From contig CBFFRQ010000184.1 in the NCBI GenBank assembly GCA_965644315.1, positions 1-41,986 of the forward strand: a DNA stretch of 41,986 nt, written 5' to 3'. The notes under the pieces are model-generated. The model searched no databases. It was not told the origin of the DNA and saw nothing but the letters and a program-made list of their open reading frames with translations. Numbering within the stretch: the stretch's first letter is position 1; the number at the start of each line of letters is the position of its first letter. Both the position numbers and the translations under genes were made by a program. This stretch comes from Caecitellus pseudoparvulus (taxonomy: Eukaryota; Bigyra: Bicosoecida). Below, piece by piece: positions 7,495 to 17,007 of this stretch.

Positions 7495-10400
7495 ATGAGT
7501 GGCACTGGAGACAGCCCAAGGCTTGCCCAATGTCTGCGCGAGGCTGCTGCTACTGCGGATGACGCCACTTTTCACCTTCAGGGGGGAGGGAGCATCTCTG
7601 TGGCGTTTGTCAAGACCAAGCAGTTTGCTAGCGCGCGGGCCAAGGTTCGGGTTGTTGCACCGACCTCTGTGCTCAAGGCAGCTGAACGTGTGCATGACCA
7701 GGCCACCATGCTTGCACAAGCCACTGGCAACGTTGCATCAGTGGTGAACCTTGTCAAGACTTCCCTGGCTGCACAACGATCTCAGCCAAAGACCATGTAC
7801 AATGTCACCGGACATTCCGTCCCCTCTGAGGGAGACGCCCCTGTCGGTGAAAGTACAGTCAAGGAGGCCCAGCCTCACACCCAAGCACTGAAGGATGGCA
7901 GAAGGCAGAAGAAGGTGCGGCGAGGCCTGCGAAAAGGAAAGAAGGAACCCAAGCACCACCGCACCTTTGCCGACTTGTTCAAGAGCGAATCTGTTCCGTC
8001 TGAGGAAGGCACAGGTTCCCCCAAGCCGAACCTGCCTGCATGTACCACCCCACCTCGCACCAAGGCCGACGTGGCCCTTCCAACGTCTCGAGTCAGCAAG
8101 GGCACGGCCACACGGTGGGACCAGCTCTTCCCAAGCCCAAAGGCACCCCCCGCAACAACTGGACCTGAACCGAAAGCAGCTGCAGCTCCCGCCCAGCCCC
8201 CAACCAAAGTGGTTGAGCTTGCTGCGTGTCCTCGAGTGCCGGCATGCCTACCGAAACGGTCTATCAAGCACCACACAAAGCTGTGTGACCTCCTGTCCTC
8301 TGACCATGTGTACAGCAACACTGAGGACAGAAACTGTGTACAGGCCTGTCTTGAGACTGCCGCCGGTGAACCAATCTTGCAGCGAGATGACCTCGCTCTT
8401 CTTCACCACGCAGCAACCATCGCTGCAGCCCAACATGCGATGGGCAACATCAAGGCCTCTGCAGGCATGGCAGCCTCACGAACGCCTGACTCCGATGTCG
8501 TCCCCGTCACCAGAACTGGGAGTGGGGAGGTGGATGCGGCACCGGATGATCTGACGACCTTCCGCAGTCTCCTGGTGCGCTTTGCACCCGATGACTCCCT
8601 GCTGTCAGCTACATCCCCGCCTGTCCTCCTCCCCGGCTTACACCTACTCATGCAGCACATCAACAACGGTCACAAGGCGCTGAAGGGCGCAGACCTCCTA
8701 CCAAGCAGTCAGCTTGATGTCCGAGCTGTGATGGAGGACGAACGGCAGGAGGACTACTTCGAGGATGTTTACTTTGCCTTTGCTTTGACCATTCCATCCA
8801 AGGCGCATAGTGCCCACCTTCAGCTTCTCCTCATTGATCATGACCATGGTGTGCTTCACATGTGGAACCCAGACTTGCCAAGCTCTACCTCAGAACTTTC
8901 CCTACACAAGTGTCTGCTCCGGCTACATACTGAAGGGGTGACCACTGTGTACAGAGTAGCGGTCACTCCACTGTCAGGCCACACACGGTCCTTCCGCGAT
9001 CGACTGCGTGACGCGTTCAAGACCATCCGAGACGAGTACCCTCCCCTGCCGCTTGTGGTAGATGACAGCACTGCGTATGCGCGTACACTCATCGCAGGAA
9101 AGGCAACCCGGGTTGTCCTTCCAGAAGCACGACGTACACGACACAGTGCCTCCATGCTGGAGAAAGCCACGGCCAATGATCCACTCACGAAGTTCATCCC
9201 ACAGAGTTGGGACTCAATATCTGCTCGATGGGACCAAGGCCCACACACCCCTGTTGGTCGAAAGGGCTTGACCAAGTTGGCCTTCGTCTCCTGGAACGTC
9301 GCACGGTCCTGTGGAACCCACCTTCACCAGCTCATACACTGTGCACGAACCCCCCAAGCTCACACCGCCTTGCTTGCACTTTGTCTGACAGAACCCGGAG
9401 GGCATGGGACTCTTGACACTGAGGTGGTGGGACTCCAGTGCTTTAGACCCAACCCACCTGACAGACCACCAGGGAGAAGTGAGGTGGCCCTTCTTCTGGA
9501 CAAACGCCTTGGAGCCACACAACTACTCGACCTGGGACTTGACGGCCGCTGCATCGTTGCATGTTCAGTCCCAGCCAAGCCCAAACCACTTGCCATCATT
9601 GCTGCATACGTACCAAACTGGTACACGGCACAGCGCAAGAAGCCGCTGGCCGACCCGGACACGAAGCTCCCCCACAGACAGGAAGTCTGGGAACAACTGC
9701 ACGCGGCCGTAGAGTCCCTGCAACACACGCACATGATGGTGGTTATGGGGGATCTGAACTGTCACCCGGGTGACAGTGGTGTACAGTGCTGGGGGCAAGA
9801 GGCATGGGTCAATGAGACCGGCGTATCAGAGCCAAACGAAGATGTTCAAGAACTTGACAGGCTCTGCCAAGTGGCAGGTCTCTCACCCCCTGGCAGGGCA
9901 GGTGTGTCAACTCACGCGACTCACAAGAGAGCACTTGATCACATCCTTTTGTGCCCACTGCTGAAGACAACAATGACGAGTCCCCTGAAAGTCACGACGA
10001 AGTTCTCCAGTGCTGGAAGACAGCGGAAAGCAGACTTGATCTTCAGCGACCATTACTTGCTGTCCTCCACTGTGGTTGTCAAGCTTGTGAAAGAGACCAG
10101 GTCCTCTCACAGCCTGACCCGACCCCACTCTGTCCCGCCATGGTGGCCGGCCTCGACACCGTCAGGCCAAAGAGCGCAAGCGCTTCACCGGAACCTTCTC
10201 GACCAAGCCCAGGCTACCACACCCTTGCCCACAGCCGGCGCCGAAGAAGAGCAGGCATTGTCCCAGCTGGACCGGCTGGTCGCTGCATCGGCTGAGAAGG
10301 CACACGCCACCTGCAAAGGAACATCCCCTGAAGTACTGCAAGTCTTCACCGATGTATCGAAGTACAGCAAGCTGAAGAAGAAGATGACGGCGCGCGCGAA

Positions 10401-13400
10401 GAAGTTGCGGCGTGAGCTATGCCGCATTGACCGACGCCTTGTCTTGGTCCACAACACTGCAAGATCTTCAGATCCTGTCATGTCCTGTCTCCTCAAGGAC
10501 CAGAGAGGTATGATAGCGGAAGATCTTGCACACACTGTGCGGATGAGAAAGGAGTCAATGCGGCGCTGCACTCACCTACTCAAAAAGAAGCACAAGCACT
10601 CCGTCAGTCAGATCAAGCAGCGTATCAAGGAACTGGCACTCACTGATCCCTTCGCTGCCCATGTTCATGTCAGGCGTCTGTCTGGCCGACGAAAGAAGGC
10701 TGGGGTAACTTCCATTCAGTCTGTGTATGGGGGAGACGGAAAGCTGGTGTATGCAAGTGCGGCGGTAAAACAAGCTGTCCGTGAACAGATGGCAGCGATC
10801 ATCAGCCCAGATGTGACAGCTCTAACCCCTCTGCGGTTTGGGCTTGCAAGGCTGCTGCCCTCCATGCATGAAGAGTTTCGCCCCCCAGAAGTCTGGCTCC
10901 CCACGAAGCGAACGGTCATGTCAGCCATCGATGCTCTCAACTTGCACCGCAACCCTGGAACAGGTCAGTTTCAAGCTGAACACCTCAAGTACTCGAGCCC
11001 GGCCTTCAAAGAAAGGTACACCCAAGCCTTGCTAGACACGCTGGCTCACGGGTCCTGTCCTGCAAAGTACCACGAGGGTGTGGGCACTCTCATTCCCAAG
11101 AAGTCTAGCAGACCTGGACGCGTGGACACGTACAGGCTGATCGTCTGTCGGCCTCCACAAGCTAAACTGTACTTCTCCGTCGTCGCGGCCTGTGTGGAAG
11201 CATGGATGAAATCTTGGATCTCGCGAGAGCAAGCAGGGTTCAGCAAGTCACGCAACACACACGAGCAAATCATTGCTCTTCAAGAGGCTGCAAACGGATA
11301 CCTCAGACGCTCACCAGACAAGCACGTCCTCGTCATGTTCATCGACTTTAAGGCAGCGTTCGACTCGGTCAGCCATGCTGCGATCCTTGAGATCCTTGAA
11401 GCTGCCCGGCTGCCTGATCCCCTGCTCAAGGCCGTGTCAGAGTACATGTCACGGGCCAGTGTCTCCATCCACACGGCCCACGGACTGTGCGATCCCCTCC
11501 TTGTCACAAGCGGCGTCCCTCAGGGTGGCGCCCTGTCACCCTTACTCTTCAAAGTCGCCATCGATGTTCTGTCCCAGCGCCTCCAAGAGCTCCCTGGACA
11601 GGGATACGCCGGAGCTGGGGTGCCTACATCTGCAGGCCGCCTCACTCACACTCTGTATGCCGACGATCTTGCTTGCTTGGCCACGTCTCCATCTGCGATG
11701 CAAAGAATGTTTCATGAAGTGCGGGCTGTGGGAGCACGTGTTGGCTTGAAGATCAACCCAAGGAAGTCAGGCATTATGGTGATTACCAACGCAGCACCAG
11801 TCAATGGAGTCTGTGCGAACGAGAGGCGCAAGGCAATTTGGCGATCCAGGTGGCTCAAGTCTGGAAAAACACTCACCGTCGGTGGTGTTCCCATCGAGCG
11901 GACACGCAGCTATGTCTTCCTTGGTGCCCCTCTATGCGAAGATGTCCGCAAGACACGGGCCTCTGCTCTCAAGCAGGCCAGTCTTTCCTGCACGCAAGCA
12001 GGGTTTGCCTGCAGTGCTCTGCTCACTGGCGAGTGGGTGGGCGTTGACCTCAAGCAGCGAATTGGTAGTGCCTCCATCACGGCAGCGGCGGACTACATAC
12101 TGGCTACTCAGGTCCGCAACTCTGTCCTTCCCCTGCGCGAAGTAGACCGGGGCCTCGCTACTGCTCTGAGCAAGACCCAGATCGGCATGCAGAGTTCCCT
12201 GGCAAGGATGCATAACTATGCAAAACTTGCCGTGTGCGGCTTCCTACCTGCACACATACGCGCCACCAAGCTGCGCTCGAACATCTTCCGCAAGCTCATC
12301 TCCGATCTCCATGCCGGGACTCCAGTAGCGAGAGTCATGCTGCAGACCCTGCCGGTCGCCCTCGACATGCTCCCCTCCCCAGTCACGATGGAGTTCCTCG
12401 TCGGCCTGAACGGAGACCTGGATCGCGCACGGTCGGGCATCCCGCCCCCCTTCGCCCTTCATGGCCTGCTTGACTTGTGGCTGCACGGCTGCCTGCCAAG
12501 CCGCAGTGCCCTTGAGCAGTTGGTTCAGGGAGACGGGGATGCGGACACCTCATCCGACGACAGCGTGGCGGATACGCTAGATCTGGATCCCACACCACCC
12601 AAGATCAAGTACCTTGGGCTGGCTGCGTCCTCCTCCTCCAGCCTGATGATGCCCCCGGACTTCCCTGCCAAGATGTCGTGGCGCGCCCGACAGCACGTTG
12701 TGTGCTCCTTCTTGCACATCGCCCAGTCGTCCAAGTGCCCCGCTCTCGGGTACTCCCCCTCTGGTGATCTGCACCGTGTGCGTCGCCCGCGGCCGTACCA
12801 TGTGGGTGTGGGGGCTCGATTCTTCTGCTGGCTCCACCCCATCCCGTCAGCCCCAAGCCCATTGCTGTGGGTGTGCGAGGACAACCGTCCACAGGTTGTG
12901 AAGGTCCATCTCTGGCAAACCCTTCAGCTTTTCCATGGCGAAGACACCCCGACACTCTTTGAGGAGTGTCCACTCTGCGGGAGTGTCTCCTGGGCCACGC
13001 TGCACGAGCACGTCTTGCTCTCGTGCCGCCACCCAGCCTTAGACGAGGCCAGACAGGATGCCTTGGCAGCCATGCTGGCCACCGCGGCCCAGTCCAACAG
13101 CGTGGCCCAAGGTGGGCACCCCTCCGCTCTTTTGACCATCCCTGCTCCCCTGACTCGCGCCCTCCAGTCGGCGAAGTCCCGGAGTGCCCTCCCTCGATCG
13201 TCCTCCAAGCTCCTCCTCCGCCTGCTCTTGTGTGGCCAATGGCCCTTCCGCATCGATGAGGATCCTGCGCAGCAACTGTGGAGTCCTGAAGGGGCGGCTG
13301 TCATGAGCCACCCCCACCTCCGCCTTCGCTCCACTCGTGGTCCAGTCAAGCCCCCAGCCTTCTGGAAGAAGCTGCTCCAGGCTGGGGCTGGCTTTGCTTC

Positions 13401-13752
13401 ATCTGCGTGGGACATTGTGCTGCAGCGCATGCTTAGACTTACCTCGCCAGAGCACGTGCATGTCCAGCGGCACGCAAGGTACCTCTGGTGGGCAGCTCAT
13501 GGCCGTGCCTGTCCTTTTCCTGGCCACACGAAGCCGGTGTCCAGTGCTGTGAACAGGCAGACTCGAGATGTGCGCACGCGGAGGACACAGCGTACGTACT
13601 TCCCTGACCGCTCACAGCGCGGGCCACCCCGGTCCTTCTCCCAGCAGTCCACCTTGTTTGATCACGGCTTGGTCCAAGAAAGACAGTCCATACCCATGAG
13701 AGATGGTCCTGAGAGTGGAGGGGGGGCAGCAGAGGGGGCGGGCGAGCAGTAG
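7495..13752 (+). CDS. Gag-endonuclease-reverse transcriptase polyprotein of element D
   Basis: The frame gives 2085 residues from the first ATG (7495), which lies at the truncated edge, so the original start is probably lost. Residues 1-590 are the Gag-like region related to element B, with a basic stretch near 135-155, and Cys281, His441 and Asn458 in a papain-like order. Residues 595-865 form an APE-type endonuclease: FVSWNVARS, the glutamate in LTEPGG, VVMGDLNCHPGD, HKRALDHIL and SDHYLL supply the catalytic N, E, D-N, D and D-H. Residues about 1133-1430 form the reverse transcriptase: FIDFKAAFDSV, SGVPQGGALSPLLF, YADDLA (YADD at 11656-11667) and GLKINPRKS. A Cys/His finger CPLCG...HEHVLLSC lies near residues 1825-1845. 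This is a non-LTR (LINE) architecture with Gag and Pol in one ORF. Its likely job is nicking or priming at TTAGGG DNA and copying its own RNA, possibly B-type RNA as well. Confidence 0.92.
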   Translation: MSGTGDSPRLAQCLREAAATADDATFHLQGGGSISVAFVKTKQFASARAKVRVVAPTSVLKAAERVHDQATMLAQATGNVASVVNLVKTSLAAQRSQPKTMYNVTGHSVPSEGDAPVGESTVKEAQPHTQALKDGRRQKKVRRGLRKGKKEPKHHRTFADLFKSESVPSEEGTGSPKPNLPACTTPPRTKADVALPTSRVSKGTATRWDQLFPSPKAPPATTGPEPKAAAAPAQPPTKVVELAACPRVPACLPKRSIKHHTKLCDLLSSDHVYSNTEDRNCVQACLETAAGEPILQRDDLALLHHAATIAAAQHAMGNIKASAGMAASRTPDSDVVPVTRTGSGEVDAAPDDLTTFRSLLVRFAPDDSLLSATSPPVLLPGLHLLMQHINNGHKALKGADLLPSSQLDVRAVMEDERQEDYFEDVYFAFALTIPSKAHSAHLQLLLIDHDHGVLHMWNPDLPSSTSELSLHKCLLRLHTEGVTTVYRVAVTPLSGHTRSFRDRLRDAFKTIRDEYPPLPLVVDDSTAYARTLIAGKATRVVLPEARRTRHSASMLEKATANDPLTKFIPQSWDSISARWDQGPHTPVGRKGLTKLAFVSWNVARSCGTHLHQLIHCARTPQAHTALLALCLTEPGGHGTLDTEVVGLQCFRPNPPDRPPGRSEVALLLDKRLGATQLLDLGLDGRCIVACSVPAKPKPLAIIAAYVPNWYTAQRKKPLADPDTKLPHRQEVWEQLHAAVESLQHTHMMVVMGDLNCHPGDSGVQCWGQEAWVNETGVSEPNEDVQELDRLCQVAGLSPPGRAGVSTHATHKRALDHILLCPLLKTTMTSPLKVTTKFSSAGRQRKADLIFSDHYLLSSTVVVKLVKETRSSHSLTRPHSVPPWWPASTPSGQRAQALHRNLLDQAQATTPLPTAGAEEEQALSQLDRLVAASAEKAHATCKGTSPEVLQVFTDVSKYSKLKKKMTARAKKLRRELCRIDRRLVLVHNTARSSDPVMSCLLKDQRGMIAEDLAHTVRMRKESMRRCTHLLKKKHKHSVSQIKQRIKELALTDPFAAHVHVRRLSGRRKKAGVTSIQSVYGGDGKLVYASAAVKQAVREQMAAIISPDVTALTPLRFGLARLLPSMHEEFRPPEVWLPTKRTVMSAIDALNLHRNPGTGQFQAEHLKYSSPAFKERYTQALLDTLAHGSCPAKYHEGVGTLIPKKSSRPGRVDTYRLIVCRPPQAKLYFSVVAACVEAWMKSWISREQAGFSKSRNTHEQIIALQEAANGYLRRSPDKHVLVMFIDFKAAFDSVSHAAILEILEAARLPDPLLKAVSEYMSRASVSIHTAHGLCDPLLVTSGVPQGGALSPLLFKVAIDVLSQRLQELPGQGYAGAGVPTSAGRLTHTLYADDLACLATSPSAMQRMFHEVRAVGARVGLKINPRKSGIMVITNAAPVNGVCANERRKAIWRSRWLKSGKTLTVGGVPIERTRSYVFLGAPLCEDVRKTRASALKQASLSCTQAGFACSALLTGEWVGVDLKQRIGSASITAAADYILATQVRNSVLPLREVDRGLATALSKTQIGMQSSLARMHNYAKLAVCGFLPAHIRATKLRSNIFRKLISDLHAGTPVARVMLQTLPVALDMLPSPVTMEFLVGLNGDLDRARSGIPPPFALHGLLDLWLHGCLPSRSALEQLVQGDGDADTSSDDSVADTLDLDPTPPKIKYLGLAASSSSSLMMPPDFPAKMSWRARQHVVCSFLHIAQSSKCPALGYSPSGDLHRVRRPRPYHVGVGARFFCWLHPIPSAPSPLLWVCEDNRPQVVKVHLWQTLQLFHGEDTPTLFEECPLCGSVSWATLHEHVLLSCRHPALDEARQDALAAMLATAAQSNSVAQGGHPSALLTIPAPLTRALQSAKSRSALPRSSSKLLLRLLLCGQWPFRIDEDPAQQLWSPEGAAVMSHPHLRLRSTRGPVKPPAFWKKLLQAGAGFASSAWDIVLQRMLRLTSPEHVHVQRHARYLWWAAHGRACPFPGHTKPVSSAVNRQTRDVRTRRTQRTYFPDRSQRGPPRSFSQQSTLFDHGLVQERQSIPMRDGPESGGGAAEGAGEQ

Positions 13753-14349
13753 CAGGCTTACGTATGGCGTGGTGACAACCACGGTCACCATCCTGCGAAG
13801 CAGCGCCTCTGCTGAAGCTCCCCCCGATGATTGACGAATAGCTCTGCGAAAGGAGGAGGAATTGCTGAATGAGCGGTCCATGGGCACTTACCTGACGATG
13901 ATGGAGCCTCCTGAAGTCCTCGAAGAAGCCCTGCGGCAACGCGGGTGGAACAAGCCGTGCTTGACGTACGGACGTTCCACGCGCGGCGCCGCAGGCATGG
14001 ACTCACCGGCTCCGGACTCAGCATCCAAGTGCAAGAGAAGTTGGACCTTGATATGAAGAAAGTATCCTGTGGAAGGGAAGGGGTGCTGCGGCGCGCGCTC
14101 GTGCGCCAGGCGGTCCCTCCGCCGCCGTGGCGTTTCGAGCGAAACGCCACGACCGCACCTCGCCCTCCCAACAGCCTGCAGTTGCCCCACAAGGGTCTCT
14201 CGCGGCAGCAGGCACGTTTAAGGCAACAAGCATGAAGAATGGTGCAGAGAAGTGAATTGGATTATGATGTGAAGTGCTGATTGGTGAGCGCGCCACCTTG
14301 ATGGACTCTCTGTGGTGTGGTTCAAGCTGGCCAAGGACGGGACTTTCTC
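13753..14349 (+). other. Element D 3' UTR, proximal part
   Basis: This non-coding segment is shared with element E (16172-16767) at clearly lower identity than the coding part. It contains a strong inverted repeat: GTGGCGTTTCG at 14127-14137 and CGAAACGCCAC at 14140-14150, separated by AG. E keeps nine pairs of it (16547-16555 and 16558-16566). Another GC-rich potential stem (GCGCGCGCTCGTGCGCC) lies just upstream. No supported ORF. Confidence 0.6.
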
Positions 14350-14558
14350 CCCACGGGGCGGGCGTAGGACACGCCCTAGCAAGCGGCGACCTCTACAACG
14401 GTCGCAAGACTGTGTTGGTTGCAGATCCACGCAAGTGGAAGCCGCTGCGGCGCTTCTGCAGTGCATTCGTGCACGGCAGCGAGCGCCGCATGTGACGCCC
14501 AAGCCGAACCGCGCAAGTTGCAAGCGTGGAGGTGAAGTGCAATGCATTGAACAGCTAA
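14350..14558 (+). other. Conserved 3' terminal RNA domain, element D
   Basis: This 209-nt domain starts CCCACGGGGCGGGCG. Hairpin 1 is GGGCGT/ACGCCC (14360-14365 and 14371-14376) around AGGAC. Hairpin 2 is GCGACC/GGTCGC (14386-14391 and 14400-14405) around TCTACAAC. The palindrome CAATGCATTG is at 14540-14549 and the end is CAGCTAA. Both stems differ in sequence from those of B yet still pair. It is likely the enzyme's RNA recognition and priming domain. Confidence 0.7.
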
Positions 14559-14573
14559 CCCTAACCCTAACCC
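14559..14573. repeat. Short interstitial telomeric repeat between D and E
   Basis: CCCTAACCCTAACCC, two and a half units, separates the 3' end of element D from the truncated 5' edge of element E. It marks an earlier chromosome terminus. Confidence 0.9.
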
Positions 14574-14575
14574 TT

Positions 14576-16171
14576 GCCATTGCACTGAGCAAGACGCAGA
14601 TCGGCATGCAAAGTTCCCTGGCAAGGATGCACAACTATGCAAAACTCGCCGTATGTGGCTTCCTTCCTGCACACATACGCGCAACCAAGCTGCGCTCGAA
14701 CATCTTCCGCAAGCTCATCTCCGATCTTCACGCCGGGACACCAGTAGCGAGGGTCATGCTGCAGACCCTGCCGGTCGCACTCGACATGCTCCCCTCCCCA
14801 GTCACCATGGAGTTCCTTGTCAACTTGAACGGAGACCTGGACCGCGCTCGATCAGGAATCCCCCCTCCCTTCGCTCTTCACGGCCTGCTGGACTTGTGGT
14901 TGCACGGCTGCCTGCCCAGCCGCAGTGCCCTTGATGGGCTCATCCAAGGGGGTGGAAGCTCAGGTGCTGCTTCCCAAGACAGCGAGACTGACACACAGGA
15001 CCTGGACCCCACGCCTCCCAAGATCAAGTACCTTGGTCTGGCTGCCTCCTCCTCCTCAAGCATGCTGTCGCCTCCTGCCTTCCCTGCCAAGATGTCGTGG
15101 CGTGCGCGGCAGCACGTTGTGTGCTCCTTCTTGCACATCGCCCAGTCATCTGAATGCCCTGCCCTCGGATACTCCCCCACCGGTGACTTACACCGCGTGC
15201 GCCGTCCACGTCCGTACCATGTAGGCGTGGGGGCCCGGTTCTTCTGCTGGCTCCACCCCATCCCGTCAGCCCCAAGTCCACTACTGTGGGTCTGCGATAA
15301 TGACCGGCCACAAGTTGTGAAAGTCCATCTTTGGCAAACTCTTCAGTTCATCCACGGCGAAGACACCCCGACGCTCTTTGAAGCGTGCCCACTCTGCGGG
15401 AGTGTCTCGTGGGCCACTCTGCACGAGCACGTCCTGCTCTGGTGCAGCCACCCAGCTCTGGACCAAGCCAGGCAAGACGCCTTTACCACCATGCTGTCCA
15501 TCGCAACCCAGTCCAACAGTTACGTACATGGCGACCGCCCCCCTGCTCATCTGTCCATCCCTGCCCCCCTGACCCGTGTCCTTCAGTTGGCGAAGGCTCG
15601 GTCTGCCTCCCCTCGGTCGTCCTCCAAACTCCTCCTCCGCTTGCTCCTGTGTGGCCAGTGGCCCTCCCGCATTGACGAGGACCCGGAGCAGCAGCTGTGG
15701 GGTCCCGAAGGGGCGGCGGTCATGAGCCACCCCCATCTCCTCCTTCGTTCCGCTCGTGGTCCAGTCAAGCCCCCTGTCCTCTGGAAGAAGTTGCTTCAGG
15801 CAGGCGCTGCCTTCGCTTCATCTGCGTGGGACATCATGCTGCAGCGCATGCTTCGACTTACCTCGCCAGAGCATGTGCACATCCAGCGGCACGCAAGGTA
15901 CCTCTGGTGGGCAGCTCACGGCCGTGCCTGTCCCTTTCCTGGCCATACAGTTCCTGTGTCAAGTGCTGTGAACAGGCAGACTCAGGATGTACGCACGCGA
16001 AGGACGCAGCGCACTTACTTCCCTGATCGCTCACAGCGCGGGCCACCCCGATCCTTCTCCCAGCAGTCCACCTTGTTTGACCACGGCTTGGTCCGAGGGA
16101 GACAGTCAGTCTCCATGGGAGAAGGCTCTGAGGGCGAAGAAGAGGCACTGGAGGGCGCGGGCGAGCAATAG
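14576..16171 (+). pseudogene. C-terminal fragment of a D-type reverse transcriptase polyprotein
   Basis: About 531 residues are alignable to the C-terminal end of the D protein, beginning at IALSKTQIGMQSS, beyond the catalytic YADD motif. The Cys/His finger CPLCG...HEHVLLWC is retained. The frame has no internal stop despite many substitutions. It is a fragment with no start codon of its own. The frame happens to stay open leftward through the telomeric repeat into the 3' UTR of D, which I regard as chance. Confidence 0.85.
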
Positions 16172-16767
16172 CAGGCTTACATGTGGCGTGGTGACAACCA
16201 CGGTCACTCTTCTGCGAAGCAGTGCGCCTGCTGAAGCCCCCCCGATGATCGTCGAATAGCTCTGCCAAAGGAGGAGGAATTGCTGAAGCATGGGTTCGCG
16301 GGCACTTACCTGACGATGATGGAGCCTCTTGATGTCCTTGAAGCAGCCCTGCGGTAACGCGGGTGGAACAAGCCGTGCTTGACGTACGGACGGACCACGC
16401 GCGGGGCGGCAGGCTCGGACTCACCGGCTCCGGACTCAGCATCCAAGTGCGACAGATGATGAACCTATATATGAGGGAAGTAACCTGCGAAGGGGATGTG
16501 GTGCTGCGGCGCGCGCTTGTGCGCCAGGCGGTCCCTCCGCCGCCGCGGCGTTTCGACCGAAACGCCACAGCAGCACCCCTCCCTCACAACGGCCTGCAGT
16601 TGCCCCGCAAGGGTTCACCGCGGCAGCAGGCACGTTGAAGCGAGCAAGCATGAGGTACAGCACAGAGAAATGATTTGGATTATGATGTGAAGTGCTGATT
16701 GATGAGCGCGCCACCCGGATGGACTCTCTATGGTGTGGTTCAAGCTGGCCAAGGACTGGACCTTCTC

Positions 16768-16975
16768 CCCACGGGGCGGGCGTAGAACACGCCCTAGCAA
16801 GCGGTGACCTCTACAACGGTCGCAAGACTGTGTTGGTTGCAGATCCACGCAAGTGGAAGCCGCTGCGGCGCTTCTGCGGTGCATTCGTGCACGGCAGCGA
16901 GCGCCGCATGTGACGCCCAAGCCGAACCGCGCAAGTTGCAAGCGTGGAGGTGAAGTGCAATGCATTGAGATCTAA
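16768..16975 (+). other. Conserved 3' terminal RNA domain, element E
   Basis: This 208-nt version has hairpin 1 GGGCGT/ACGCCC (16778-16783 and 16789-16794, loop AGAAC) and hairpin 2 GTGACC/GGTCGC (16804-16809 and 16818-16823). The C-to-T change in hairpin 2 leaves a G-U pair in RNA. The palindrome CAATGCATTG is at 16958-16967. The last bases, GAGATCTAA, differ from the AGCTAA end of the other copies. Confidence 0.65.
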
Positions 16976-17007
16976 CCTAACCTAACCCTAACCCTAACCC
17001 TACCCCC
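16976..17007. repeat. Innermost degenerate telomeric repeats
   Basis: Two CCTAA units, three CCCTAA-type units and a terminal CCCTACCCCC lie between element E and unique chromosomal DNA. The irregular units suggest an old, decaying telomere seed or imprecise first telomerase additions. Confidence 0.85.

Larger units (their letters stand above)
7476..14558 (+). mobile_element. Element D: LINE-type retroelement with endonuclease and reverse transcriptase
   Basis: This unit of about 7.1 kb has one giant ORF and an 806-bp 3' UTR ending in the shared 3' domain and AACAGCTAA, then telomeric repeats. It has no LTRs. The 5' edge follows CTAACCCTGCCC directly and lacks the leader and the first 100 or so codons present in B, so it appears 5'-truncated. 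The enzymatic ORF has all expected motifs and no stop. D is the only copy here able to supply the enzymes of the array, although its own start region is incomplete. Confidence 0.88.
14574..16975 (+). mobile_element. Element E: 5'-truncated relative of element D
   Basis: This is 2.4 kb corresponding to D from about 12155 to its 3' end. It lacks Gag, endonuclease and the reverse transcriptase core. It is visibly diverged from D in coding and untranslated parts, so it is an older insertion or from a sister lineage. The 3' end is TGCAATGCATTGAGATCTAA, then CCTAACC repeats. The 5' truncation directly after telomeric CCC and the intact 3' end fit target-primed reverse transcription. Confidence 0.88.

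Noticed and set aside
14312-16171. A 619-codon ORF running from the 3' UTR of D through telomeric repeats into the E coding remnant
   Set aside because: Only the part from about 14576 is related to a known protein. The join across the 15-bp telomeric patch is a chance open frame, although it would technically encode a fusion.
1-17007. LTR retrotransposon or rDNA-type subtelomere
   Set aside because: No long terminal repeats, integrase, RNase H or aspartic-protease motifs were seen, and no rRNA sequence is present. The APE endonuclease and 5' truncations indicate non-LTR elements.
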